The position numbers and the translations under genes are program-made. The notes below the pieces were generated by a model. The model searched no databases, had not been told where the DNA came from, and worked only from the letters and a program-made list of their open reading frames with translations. Below are positions 30,671-39,678 of a DNA stretch of 64,000 nucleotides, in pieces. Each line of letters starts with the position of its first letter. Position 1 is the first letter of the stretch. The stretch comes from Flavobacteriales bacterium. GTDB lineage: Bacteria > Bacteroidota > Bacteroidia > Flavobacteriales_F > PHOS-HE28. Location: positions 62,001 through 126,000 of the forward strand of contig JADKJM010000013.1 in assembly GCA_016721005.1 (NCBI GenBank), in the 5' to 3' direction.

Positions 30671-31090
30671 ATGGCCACCAACTACGAAGCCTTCTACACC
30701 AACCTCGGATACCTCTTGTACAGCGTGGCCGCGAATGATGGCCAAGTTCGACCGGAGGAACGGGCTGCGCTCGGTAAATTGATCAAGGAGCAGTGGCTTC
30801 CGCTGGAGAGCAGCCGCGATGCGATGGGCACGGACAAAGGCCACTACATCGATATCGGTTTCGACTTCGCGAATGACGAAGGCATGGAAACCGATGAGGC
30901 CTTCCGCCGGTTCGGCGAACACCTCCGCGCCCAAACGGCGATGTACGATGTGGGCATGCGCCGGATGATCATGCAGACCGCCGTGGCGATCGCCGATTCC
31001 GTGGCAGGTCGGAACAAGTCGGAACTGACCCGGTTGACACAGCTTCGTATGCTCTTCGGGGAGGTTCCTGTCCCCGACCAGGCAGGTTGA
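30671..31090 (+). CDS. TerB-like helical protein
   Basis: The 139-residue, all-helical protein has no signal or TM. The opening (GYLLYSVAANDGQVRPEERAALGKLI) resembles the TerB tellurite-resistance fold, where a D/N-rich loop follows the first helix; later residues have AMYDVGMRRMIMQTAVAIADSVAG. Its actual function is unknown, and TerB-like domains are found in stress proteins. It is divergent from the universal stress gene and shares the Crp/Fnr-type operator. The 150 bp after it hold nothing I can support. Confidence 0.65.
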   Translation: MATNYEAFYTNLGYLLYSVAANDGQVRPEERAALGKLIKEQWLPLESSRDAMGTDKGHYIDIGFDFANDEGMETDEAFRRFGEHLRAQTAMYDVGMRRMIMQTAVAIADSVAGRNKSELTRLTQLRMLFGEVPVPDQAG

Positions 31091-31243
31091 TCATCGCCGA
31101 AGCCCGGTCACGGGTTCTCGTCTGCATTGTTGTAGATAGGGCTGCACGCTAGGGCAGCGCCGTCCATTTCGCAGTGGTCCTGGTGAAGTTGCGAGGGTCT
31201 GCAGGGCGGTTGATCCGCTGCTCCGCCATGGATGATGGTGTTC

Positions 31244-32206
31244 CTATTCCTTGCCCTTCGCCTTCTCCTTGAAGTACTTGCGGAAGAACCAGTTCCGTTG
31301 CAATGCGCGGAGGTCCTCGTTCAGCAATGTTGAACTCGTATCGAGTCCGGCCACCACGCGTTTCACGTCACGTGTCAGGGTGGTATCCTTGGTAAGGGTA
31401 TGCGTAAGACCGCCGGGGCGATCGAGGTCGGCAGCGAAACTTCCCAAGCGCTGGCTTACGAACAGGAGTGAATCCGAGACCGAGCGAAGGTTCGCGATCA
31501 ATCCGCGCACCTGCCCATCGGTCACCGGGTCGCCGATCAGCGCCCCCAAGGCACCTTGGCCGTTCTGCACGTCGCGTATGATGGTATTCGTGCGCTCGGT
31601 GAGCAGGCGTGCGTTGGTCGCTGCCGTCCGGATCTCCGTGACCACAAGGCTCACATCGTTCATAAGCGTACTGTCGCTCATCATCCGGATCAAGCCGTGC
31701 TCACTGTTCAACCGCTCGGTGAGGTCGCGCAATTCCTCCGTGATCACCACCACGTTGTCATTCGATCGGCCCAAGGAACGCAACATCGCGTCCGTGTCCA
31801 GTCCCTTTCCGGTCCGGAGTTCCATATCGTCCGTGAGCGGGGTGCCGTTGCCATCCCCCGGTTCGATGCTCACGAGCTTGTTACCCATCAGCCCGTCCGA
31901 TGCGATGCGTGCGATCGCGTTGGACCGGATGTGCTCGGCCGCGTCCAGGCGGATCATCATGTCCACCAGCACCAGGGTATCGCTGAGGATGGTGATGCGT
32001 TCCACCGTGCCCACATCGATCCCGACGTAGCGCACGTTGTTCCCTACGCGCAGCCCGCTCACTTCATTGAATCGCGCTTGCACATCCATGGTCCGGCTGA
32101 AGAGATCACGCTTGGATCCCAGCAGGTACAGCCCCACCACCAGGACCGTGATCCCGGCCAACACGAACGCTCCGAGTTTGAATGCACTACCGCGTAGTTC
32201 CGCCAT
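31244..32206 (-). CDS. mlaD: MCE/MlaD-family lipid-transport substrate-binding protein
   Basis: The 320-residue product has one N-terminal TM helix (AFVLAGITVLVVGLYLLG), then the MCE domain (VQARFNEVSGLRVGNNVRYVGIDVGTVERI...GNKLVSIEPGDG). A long helical C-terminus (about 140-310) follows, likely forming the tube or needle-like part. It anchors in the inner membrane and shuttles phospholipid between the membranes. It is the last gene of the operon; ATG 32206 overlaps the mlaF stop in TGATG. A GTG at 32209 is an alternative. Confidence 0.9.
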   Translation of the reverse strand: MAELRGSAFKLGAFVLAGITVLVVGLYLLGSKRDLFSRTMDVQARFNEVSGLRVGNNVRYVGIDVGTVERITILSDTLVLVDMMIRLDAAEHIRSNAIARIASDGLMGNKLVSIEPGDGNGTPLTDDMELRTGKGLDTDAMLRSLGRSNDNVVVITEELRDLTERLNSEHGLIRMMSDSTLMNDVSLVVTEIRTAATNARLLTERTNTIIRDVQNGQGALGALIGDPVTDGQVRGLIANLRSVSDSLLFVSQRLGSFAADLDRPGGLTHTLTKDTTLTRDVKRVVAGLDTSSTLLNEDLRALQRNWFFRKYFKEKAKGKE

Positions 32207-32988
32207 CACATGAAGATGAAGAATTGTTGGACCACTGGATCCTGCATGGATCGAAGTTCGTCATAGCTGCCTTCCACGTAATTGCGCCCATCCATCAGCA
32301 CGGCGATCCGGTTCGCCGCGAGCTTCGCCACGTTGAGGTCGTGGGAGATGATCACCGAGGAGGTGCCGTACTTCTTCTGTAGGCGCAGGATCAGTTCCAC
32401 GATCTCCTTGCCGGTGATCGGATCCAAGCCCGTGGTGGGCTCATCATACAGTACGATCTCGGGCTTAAGGATGAGCGTTCGGGCAAGTCCGATCCGCCGC
32501 CGCATACCTCCGGAGAGTTCGCTCGGATACAGGTCCGCGGTGTGCTCGAGGCCGACGTTCTCCAAGGCCTCCTTCACGAGCGCATCACGCTCTTCCGCGC
32601 TCTGTGCGAACCAGTGACGGCGCAATGGGAACTCCAGGTTCTCGCGTACGGTCATCGAGTCGTAGAGCGCGCTGCTCTGGAAAAGGAAACCGATGCGCAC
32701 ACGCAAATGATCCAGATCATCCTGGCCCAATGCGTACACATCCTGTCCAAGCACCATCACTTGGCCTTGATCAGGGCGCAGCAAACCCACGATGCACTTG
32801 ATGAGGACGGATTTCCCGGAGCCCGACTTCCCCAGCACCATCACATTCTCTCCGCGATGCACATCGAGGTCGAAGCCCTTCAACACCTTGTTCGTCCCGA
32901 ACGCCTTGCGCAGATCACGCAGGCGGATCACCACTTCCCGCTCTACACCGACCGTGGGCCTCATCTTGCTATCGATCGCTCCTGCCAT
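32206..32988 (-). CDS. mlaF: MCE/Mla ABC transporter ATP-binding protein
   Basis: The 260-residue ABC ATPase has Walker A at GKSGSGKSVLI, the Q-loop at FLFQSSALYDSMTVREN, the signature LSGGMRRRIGLARTL, Walker B with IVLYDEPTTGLDP, and the H-switch at SHDLNVAKL. It powers the MlaE/MlaD lipid transport complex on the cytoplasmic side. Its start shares one base with the mlaE stop, and its end overlaps mlaD, so the three genes are translationally coupled. Confidence 0.95.
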   Translation of the reverse strand: MAGAIDSKMRPTVGVEREVVIRLRDLRKAFGTNKVLKGFDLDVHRGENVMVLGKSGSGKSVLIKCIVGLLRPDQGQVMVLGQDVYALGQDDLDHLRVRIGFLFQSSALYDSMTVRENLEFPLRRHWFAQSAEERDALVKEALENVGLEHTADLYPSELSGGMRRRIGLARTLILKPEIVLYDEPTTGLDPITGKEIVELILRLQKKYGTSSVIISHDLNVAKLAANRIAVLMDGRNYVEGSYDELRSMQDPVVQQFFIFM

Positions 32989-33767
32989 CAGTTCAGTCCC
33001 ATGATCTCGGTGACCTGCACCGCAACGAGGTCCAGGATGAAGATCACCAGTGATGCCACCACCACCGCTGAATGGGCCGAGCGTCCGACACCTTCGGTTC
33101 CCTTCTCCGTGTTGTATCCTTTGTAACAGCCCACCACGCCGATGGCCAATCCGAAGAAGATCGACTTGATGAGCGCAGGTAGGACATCACTGAAGACGAG
33201 CGAATCGAAGACCTGCTGTTGGAACAACTGCCACGTCACCGCCCCCTTCATGTTCACGCCGATGAAGCACGCCCAGATCGCGATGGCATCGGCAAGGATG
33301 ACGAGCAAGGGAAGCATCAGGATCGTGGACCAGATCCGCGTGACCACAAGGAACTTGAACGGATTGGTGCCGGAGACCTCCATCGCGTCGATCTGCTCGG
33401 TCACCTTCATCGAACCGAGTTCGGCTCCGATGCTCGACCCGATCTTCCCGGCGCAGATCAGCGCGGTGATGACCGGTGCGATCTCACGCACCACGGAGAT
33501 CGCCACCATGGCAGGCAACATGGTCTCGGCACCGAACCGCGCGAGTGTCGGTCGTGATTGGACCGTGAGCACCAAGCCCATGATGAAGGCTGTGATGGCC
33601 ACCAACGGCAGGGATCGGTATCCGTTCAAGTAGCACTGCCGCACCAACTCGCGCCATTCGAATCGCGAGCGGAAGGCCTCGCGGAAAAAGCGACCCGTGA
33701 ACCCAACGAGTTCGCCGACCTCGGTGATGATCGCCTTTGCTCCCCGCATCACGTCGCTTCGATCCAT
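32988..33767 (-). CDS. mlaE: MCE/Mla ABC transporter permease
   Basis: The 259-residue product has about five TM helices with the MlaE signatures FIMGLVLTVQSRPTLARFGAE, then VREIAPVITALICAGKIGSSIGAELGSM, and KVTEQIDAMEVSGTNPFKFLVV. It is an inner-membrane permease for outer-membrane lipid asymmetry. The ATG at 33767 (MDRSDV) is preceded by a TACTTTC box; longer ORF readings extend into non-conserved sequence. First gene of the mlaEFD operon. Confidence 0.93.
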   Translation of the reverse strand: MDRSDVMRGAKAIITEVGELVGFTGRFFREAFRSRFEWRELVRQCYLNGYRSLPLVAITAFIMGLVLTVQSRPTLARFGAETMLPAMVAISVVREIAPVITALICAGKIGSSIGAELGSMKVTEQIDAMEVSGTNPFKFLVVTRIWSTILMLPLLVILADAIAIWACFIGVNMKGAVTWQLFQQQVFDSLVFSDVLPALIKSIFFGLAIGVVGCYKGYNTEKGTEGVGRSAHSAVVVASLVIFILDLVAVQVTEIMGLN

Positions 33768-33959
33768 AGGGAGAAAGTAGGATTTACGGGCCGATAAGGA
33801 GTTGATGAATGTCAGATCACAATGCGGCCACACGAATACCTCGTTGCAATTTGACGCGATCCGACCCTCCTCCTCCACCATTGTCCTCCCGCGTGTCCGT
33901 GTGGTCGATGAGCGGTGCATGCTGAAGTACATCATGCGCGCGATCCGCCACCTATCACC

Positions 33960-34995
33960 ATGCGAACAGATCCCTCCGACCAGTTCACCTTCTCCGGCGG
34001 AGCACGCCGGCCATCACACGCACCGTTGGGCGGGGATCGCGTCGTGTCGCTTCCTTCCTATCCATCTCCGGACCCCTCCGCGCGCAACCGTTCATCATTC
34101 CATGCACTGCACCGGACAGCATCGTGGCCCGATACCGGGATGATGCCGATCGACTTGCCTTGGACCGCACCTTCCGCAATGGAACCACATGGACGGACTC
34201 AGTGGCCATTGATACCGCATGGTCACGCACCGCAATGAACGCGTTGGTCGCGGTGTACAATTCCACCTTGCCCGCCCGAGATACCGTGGTGGACATGTTC
34301 GACATCCATGTCTTCCCGTGGTTGCCGCTGCGATCGTTCTACGTACGTGCGGATTCCACTTTGCCTTGGATGGAAGAACTCCAAGGGCACATCCAAGGAT
34401 GCCGACCATAGACCGATCTGCCTATGGGATCCGCTGACGAACTACTCAATTGGCCGGTTGGACGGCAGCCACCTGGCGGTGTTCCAAACAGCGGCCAACC
34501 AGAACCTCCACGCGTTGTGCGCCTTGTTCGCCGGAATGCAGGGTGTGTTGTATGCCGAGCCCGATGGTGGTTGTTGTGATGGCAACACGATCACGGATTC
34601 AGTGTATGTGGACCATGTGAACATTGTGTACTCGCATGGTTGGGGAGACTGTCCGGCAGGATGTACCGCACGCCGCTTCTGGGAATTCAATGTGTTACCG
34701 GATTGCTCGGTGGAGTACATGGGAAGCCATGGCGCCCCCTTGCAACTGCCCACAGCAGTGCCGACCGGGCTGAGTCCCGCGCTGAAGGCGTACCCCAATC
34801 CGTCCACTGATCTCATTCACGTGGAAGGCGTGGGTGAGCCGTGTGGCATCCATCTATACCTCCGATGGCCGCATCATCAGTAACCTCCGCGTTACCGCCG
34901 GTCGTCTCGATATACACCTGTTACCTGCTGGAGTGTATTGGTTGTGGCTGGAAGGAGAACCCGTCTTCGCGCCGTTGATGTTCGTGAAGGGGTAG
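33960..34995 (+). pseudogene. Broken T9SS-type secreted protein gene
   Basis: Three frames must be joined. The first reads a signal-peptide-like stretch ending GPLRAQ, then TAPDSIVARYRDDADRLALDRTF and STLPARDTVVDMFDIHVFPW, until a stop at 34411. The second (about 34400-34845) carries HALCALFAGMQGVLYAEPDGG and SPALKAYPNPSTDLIHVEG, a T9SS PNPS motif. The third (IYTSDGRIISNLRV, then LPAGVYWLWLEGE, stop at 34993-34995) is the sorting domain end. The last junction looks like one extra T near 34842. No clear start codon fits the signal peptide. Confidence 0.7.
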
Positions 34996-35030
34996 TGAAC
35001 GGATCGGGCGGCCGTGCTCAACGCTGCCGA

Positions 35031-35759
35031 TCACTTCGACTCGCCGTCCAAGGCGATCGCCTTGGGGAAGAGCAGGTGGTTCTCCAAGTGGACATGCACA
35101 TGCAGGTCCTCCTCGAATTGCTTCAGTTCCTCGAACGTCAGTCGGTAGGTTGTGCAGGCGCCCTCGGGTGGTGTCAGATCGTTGGTGATCTCACGGATGA
35201 GCGCGAGGCGATCACCTTCGGCCAGGTGTTCCGCTTCCATGGCCGCAATGGGGTTACTGAACGTGCCGAAGGGAAGTGCGGGGCGCGGTGCTCCGGACAA
35301 CAGGGCCTGTTCCGTCTTCTTGATCCACGGAAAAAGGATGAGTTCCTCCTTGGCCATGTGCTGGGTGAACTCACCAGCGGTGATCGCGAAGTGGTCACGC
35401 ACATCCAGCAATTCGGGGTGCTCCCGACCGTGGACCAAGGCGATGCGTTCCGTGTGCTTCAGCAGTGAAGGGATCGTGGCCTTCACGTACGCGTGATGCA
35501 CGCTTTCGATGTGATCGATCAGGCCGGACATGGACAATTGGTCCGGACGGAAACCTGTGTTGCTAGGGGTCGCTGATCGCAGGACGGTCTCCAGCTTTTC
35601 GGAAACCTCCTTCACGTCCAAGCCTTTCTCGGCGCAGGCCTGTTGAAGGCTTCGCCCACCCTTGCAGCAGTAATCCAAGCCGTAGGATTCGAGCACCTTG
35701 GCGGTGGCGGGTTGATCAAGCACGAGGTCGGCGAGGCGTTGTTCGATGACGGATTCCAT
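35031..35759 (-). CDS. ric: Iron-sulfur cluster repair di-iron protein (Ric/YtfE/ScdA)
   Basis: The 242-residue product has the ScdA_N domain at the start (LADLVLDQPATAKVLESYGLDYCCKGGRSLQQAC), then a hemerythrin-like four-helix domain with conserved His/Glu: HIESVHHAYVKATIP, EFTQHMAKEELILFPW, EAEHLAEGDR, DLHVHVHLENHLLFP. It repairs Fe-S clusters damaged by NO or oxidative stress in the cytoplasm. It is divergent from the class II ribonucleotide reductase gene. A Crp/Fnr-type operator at 35811-35822 with a GACCTTTG -7 box on the minus strand precedes it. Confidence 0.95.
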   Translation of the reverse strand: MESVIEQRLADLVLDQPATAKVLESYGLDYCCKGGRSLQQACAEKGLDVKEVSEKLETVLRSATPSNTGFRPDQLSMSGLIDHIESVHHAYVKATIPSLLKHTERIALVHGREHPELLDVRDHFAITAGEFTQHMAKEELILFPWIKKTEQALLSGAPRPALPFGTFSNPIAAMEAEHLAEGDRLALIREITNDLTPPEGACTTYRLTFEELKQFEEDLHVHVHLENHLLFPKAIALDGESK

Positions 35760-35779
35760 GGTTCTTCAGTATTGTGTGC

Positions 35780-35787
35780 CAAAGGTC
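35780..35787 (-). promoter_or_regulatory. -7 box GACCTTTG of ric
   Basis: On the minus strand GACCTTTG keeps the TTTG and A of TAnnTTTG; it is 20 nt upstream of the ric ATG. Confidence 0.55.
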
Positions 35788-35810
35788 CCCGATCATCGGA
35801 AGATCCACCC

Positions 35811-35822
35811 TGACAAATATCA
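35811..35822. promoter_or_regulatory. Crp/Fnr-type operator TGACAAATATCA upstream of ric
   Basis: TGA-N6-TCA core with centre 35816.5, 33.5 bp from the TTTG at 35783-35780 on the minus strand. Nothing similar is at that distance on the plus strand, so it points at ric and not at the ribonucleotide reductase gene. Confidence 0.7.
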
Positions 35823-35977
35823 TCCAACGCATCCTTCCCAGATGTGTCAAGTGTTTCCGGGGTGCGAGGGGATTCACACCATGGGATCGTGGAAAACGAA
35901 GCAAAACACGTCCGCGTTCTGATGCCGAAGATCAGCAGCTTTGGCCACCCGTCCACATCAGTTCCGGCATCCTATTC

Positions 35978-38557
35978 ATGATCTCTATGACGACACTCAC
36001 CAGCCCCTTGAAAGCAATTGCCCCCACCGGAACCGAGCGCGGATCGACCTTCACCAAAGAGGAGGTACTGGCCAATGCGCTGGCTTATTTCAAGGGTGAT
36101 GAACTGGCTGCGACCACCTGGCTGAACAAGTATGCCTTGCGCAATGGCGAGGGCACCTTGGTGGAGGATTCCCCGAGCATGATGCACCAGCGCATGGCCC
36201 GGGAGTTCGCACGGATCGAAGCGAAGTATCCAGTGCCCGACGCGAAGAAGCAGGCCTTCCTTTCCGCCTATGGTCGGCAGCGTGCCGCGCTTACCGAGGA
36301 CCGGATCTTCACGCTCTTCGACGGCTTCCGTGATGTGGTACCACAAGGCAGCGTGATGGCCTCGCTCGGCGATCCCTATCGCCTGGCCTCCCTGAGCAAT
36401 TGCGTGGTGCTCCCCTCCCCGCTCGATTCCTACGGCGGCATCTTCCGCAACGACCAGCAACTCGCACAACTCTTCAAGCGCCGCTGTGGGGTGGGCTTCG
36501 ACCTGAGCACATTGCGTCCGTCGGGTGCGGCCGTGAGCAACGCCGCACGTACCAGCACCGGTGCGGTGTCCTTCATGGAACGCTTCAGCAACACCACCCG
36601 CGAAGTGGCGCAGAAAGGTCGGCGCGGCGCGCTCATGCTCACCATGGACATCGCGCATCCCGATGTGGAGCAATTCATCACCATCAAGCAGGACCTCACG
36701 AAAGTGACCGGCGCCAACGTGAGCGTGCGCGTGAGCGATGCCTTCCTGAAAGCCGTGGAAGCGGATGCGGACTTCACCCTGCAATGGCCGGTGGAAGCGA
36801 AGGAACCCGAGGTGACGCGCGTGGTGAAGGCCCGCGAACTCTGGAACACCCTGGTGACCTGCGCGCACAATAGCGCGGAGCCCGGCATCATCTTCTGGGA
36901 CCGCCAGCATTCCTACTCCACCTCCTCGGTGTATCCCGGGTTCCGCAACGAGAGCACCAATCCGTGCAGCGAGATCGCCATGCAGGGCGGCGACAGTTGT
37001 CGCTTGATCGCGATCAACATGCACAGCTTCGTCAATGATCCCTTCACCGCGAAGGCCTGGTTCGACCACGAGCGCTTCGCCGCGGTGACCTACGAGGCGC
37101 AACGCCTGATGGACGACCTGGTGGACCTCGAACTCGATGCGGTGGATCGCATCCTTGCCAAGATCGATAGCGATCCGGAAGCCGATGAAGTGAAGAGCGT
37201 GGAGCGTTCCACCTGGCAATTGCTGCGCGATACAGGGAAGAAAGGCCGTCGTACCGGACTCGGCTTCACCGGCCTAGCCGATGCGGTCGCGGCGCTGAAC
37301 CTGAAGTACGACAGCGATGGCGCGTTGGAGGCCGTGGAGGACATCCTGCGCACCAAGTGCCGCGCGGAGTTCGACAGCAGCATCGACCTCGCGATCGAGC
37401 GCGGCGCCTTCGAAGCCTTCGATCCCGCCGTGGAACGGACCTCTGATTTCACGACGATGCTGGAGACAGAACTACCGGAAGTGCATGACCGCATGATGCG
37501 GCACGGACGGCGCAACATCAGCCTGAGCACCGTAGCGCCGACAGGAACGCTGAGCCTGCTTACGCGCACCAGCAGCGGCATCGAACCGGTGTACATGCTC
37601 GGCTACACCCGTCGTCGCAAAGTGATGCCCGGCGATCCGAATGCGGTGGTCAGCTTCACCGATGCACAGGGCGATCAGTGGGAGGAATTCACCGTACACC
37701 ATCCACGCCTGCTCGACTGGATGGAGGTGACCGGCAAGAAGGATCCCGCAGAGAGCCCGTACCACGGTGCCACGGCCAACGACATCGACCGCGAGCGCAG
37801 GATCCGGATGCAAGCGGTGGTACAGAAATACACGACGCATTCCATCAGCAGCACCATCAACCTGCCCTCCACGGCCACCGTGGAAGAGGTCGGCGCCATC
37901 TACCTCGATGCCTGGCACAAGGGTTTGAAAGGCATCACCGTGTACCGCGACGGCAGTCGCAGCGGCGTACTGGTGGCGACCAAGGAGAAGGCGACGGACG
38001 AGAAGGTCCACCATGTGAAACGACCGGAACGGTTGGATGCGGATATCCTGCGCTTCAACAACGAGACCACACCATGGCTCGCCGTGGTGGGCAAATTGGA
38101 TGGCCGACCCTACGAGATCTTCACCGGCAAGGCGGAAGGCGTGTTCGAACTCCCGCGTTGGGTGCAGAACGGGTGGGTGGTGAAGCGCCACTGTGCCCGC
38201 AATGGAAAGAACGTGTACGACCTCGAGTACGCCGATGGCGAGGAATTCCGCGCAACGGTGCAAGGCCTCAGTCGCAGCTTCGACAAGGAGTACTGGAACT
38301 ACGCGATCCTGATCAGCGGCATGTTGCGCGAGGGCATGCCCCTACCCCAAGTGGTGGATGTGGTGGCGAACCTGAACCTCTACGACGCCACGTTGAACAC
38401 GTGGAAGAACGGTGTGGCCCGTGCGCTGCAACGGTATATCGCCGATGGCACGCAGGCCACCGGCCGTAAGTGCAACGACTGCGGTGATGCCGACGGGTTG
38501 TACTACGAAGAGGGCTGCCTGAAGTGCAAGAGCTGCGGCGGGACGAAGTGCGGGTGA
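35978..38557 (+). CDS. nrdJ: Adenosylcobalamin-dependent ribonucleotide reductase (class II)
   Basis: The 859-residue product is a class II NrdJ. It has no ATP-cone at the start. The ten-stranded barrel has LASLSNCVVLPSPLDSYGGI with the first redox Cys, NESTNPCSEIAM containing N-x-C-x-E with the thiyl Cys and Glu, and APTGTLSLL. The C-terminus has a zinc-ribbon CNDCG...CLKCKSCGGTKCG. It reduces ribonucleotides to deoxyribonucleotides without oxygen, suiting life at low oxygen. The start is ATG 35978 or 35987; an upstream frame reaching 35774 overlaps the ric promoter and is not conserved. Confidence 0.95.
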   Translation: MISMTTLTSPLKAIAPTGTERGSTFTKEEVLANALAYFKGDELAATTWLNKYALRNGEGTLVEDSPSMMHQRMAREFARIEAKYPVPDAKKQAFLSAYGRQRAALTEDRIFTLFDGFRDVVPQGSVMASLGDPYRLASLSNCVVLPSPLDSYGGIFRNDQQLAQLFKRRCGVGFDLSTLRPSGAAVSNAARTSTGAVSFMERFSNTTREVAQKGRRGALMLTMDIAHPDVEQFITIKQDLTKVTGANVSVRVSDAFLKAVEADADFTLQWPVEAKEPEVTRVVKARELWNTLVTCAHNSAEPGIIFWDRQHSYSTSSVYPGFRNESTNPCSEIAMQGGDSCRLIAINMHSFVNDPFTAKAWFDHERFAAVTYEAQRLMDDLVDLELDAVDRILAKIDSDPEADEVKSVERSTWQLLRDTGKKGRRTGLGFTGLADAVAALNLKYDSDGALEAVEDILRTKCRAEFDSSIDLAIERGAFEAFDPAVERTSDFTTMLETELPEVHDRMMRHGRRNISLSTVAPTGTLSLLTRTSSGIEPVYMLGYTRRRKVMPGDPNAVVSFTDAQGDQWEEFTVHHPRLLDWMEVTGKKDPAESPYHGATANDIDRERRIRMQAVVQKYTTHSISSTINLPSTATVEEVGAIYLDAWHKGLKGITVYRDGSRSGVLVATKEKATDEKVHHVKRPERLDADILRFNNETTPWLAVVGKLDGRPYEIFTGKAEGVFELPRWVQNGWVVKRHCARNGKNVYDLEYADGEEFRATVQGLSRSFDKEYWNYAILISGMLREGMPLPQVVDVVANLNLYDATLNTWKNGVARALQRYIADGTQATGRKCNDCGDADGLYYEEGCLKCKSCGGTKCG

Positions 38558-38646
38558 GTTGATCCGCCGACCGTAGAGGCATGCATTGGTGCATGCTCGT
38601 GAGAATATCCTGTGTGTCCCGGAACATGGATCGGGGCGTGTCGAGC

Positions 38647-39651
38647 ATGACAGAGCCGATGCCTGCATCCCCAATAAGCACTGGGCCGGACCGGATCGGA
38701 CCACCGGACATGGACCCGCCCTTGCACGTTGACCCGCGTGCCCGGAAAGCGGTCTTCATCGTGGCCATGTTGCTCTGCCTCAGCCCGGCCATGGGCCCGC
38801 CCTTGGCGCTGCTGCTGGGCTTGGTGCTGGCCCTCACCATCGGCGATCCCTTCGCGCGCTGGAACCACACCGCCACCGGATGGCTGTTGCAAGCCTCCGT
38901 CGTGGGCCTGGGCTTCGGCATGAACCTGCATCACGCCATGGCCGCTGGCAAGGACGGCTTGGTATTCACGGTGTCGTCCATCATGCTCACCCTCCTCTTC
39001 GGTTGGTTCCTCGCCAAGCGCTTGCGGGTCGATGGCATCTCCGCTTTCCTCATCTCCAGCGGCACCGCCATTTGCGGCGGCAGCGCCATTGCTGCGGTAT
39101 CGCCCATCGTGCAAGCGGACCGCAAACAGATGACCGTGGCGCTGGGCACCGTGTTCATCCTCAACTCCGTGGCCCTGCTGATCTTTCCATTGCTCGGCCA
39201 CCTGTTGCACATGACCCAGCACCAGTTCGGCCTGTGGTGCGCCATCGCCATCCACGACACCAGTTCGGTGGTGGGCGCGGCCGCAGCGTTCGGTGAAGAA
39301 GCGCTACAAGTGGCCACTACCGTGAAGCTGGAGCGCGCGCTCTGGATCGTTCCGCTCTCGTTGATCACCGCGCTGGTGATGAAAGGCGGCGGCAAGGTGA
39401 AGATGCCGTGGTTCATCGGCCTCTTCATCGGGGCCATGGTCTTCAGCAGCTACTTCCCGCAGTACCAGGTCGTGTACGAGTGGCTGACGTTGGCGGCGAA
39501 ACGCGGGTTGACGCTCACGCTCTTCCTCATCGGCGCCAGCCTCACCCTGGGCACCATGCGCAGCGTGGGCGTGAAGCCGATGGTGCTGGGCATCCTGCTG
39601 TGGATCCTGATCAGCGTGATGTCGCTGATCGCGATCCTTGGGGTGGGCTGA
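38647..39651 (+). CDS. YeiH/UPF0324-family putative transporter
   Basis: The 334-residue product has about ten TM helices and family signatures LLGLVLALTIGDPF, then ASVVGLGFGMNL, then SSGTAICGGSAIAAVSPIV, and AIAIHDTSSVVGAAAAFGEEAL. Relatives are described as putative sulfate exporters; the substrate is not established. The ATG at 38647 is chosen (family starts just before the first helix); ATG 38626 is an alternative. Confidence 0.85.
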   Translation: MTEPMPASPISTGPDRIGPPDMDPPLHVDPRARKAVFIVAMLLCLSPAMGPPLALLLGLVLALTIGDPFARWNHTATGWLLQASVVGLGFGMNLHHAMAAGKDGLVFTVSSIMLTLLFGWFLAKRLRVDGISAFLISSGTAICGGSAIAAVSPIVQADRKQMTVALGTVFILNSVALLIFPLLGHLLHMTQHQFGLWCAIAIHDTSSVVGAAAAFGEEALQVATTVKLERALWIVPLSLITALVMKGGGKVKMPWFIGLFIGAMVFSSYFPQYQVVYEWLTLAAKRGLTLTLFLIGASLTLGTMRSVGVKPMVLGILLWILISVMSLIAILGVG

Positions 39652-39678
39652 TCCGAGGACCGGCCCCGGATGCCAAGG

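Noticed and set aside
35774..35977. N-terminal extension of the class II ribonucleotide reductase
   Set aside because: The frame is open, but it covers the ric operator and promoter and has no family-like sequence; the conserved protein begins at 35978.
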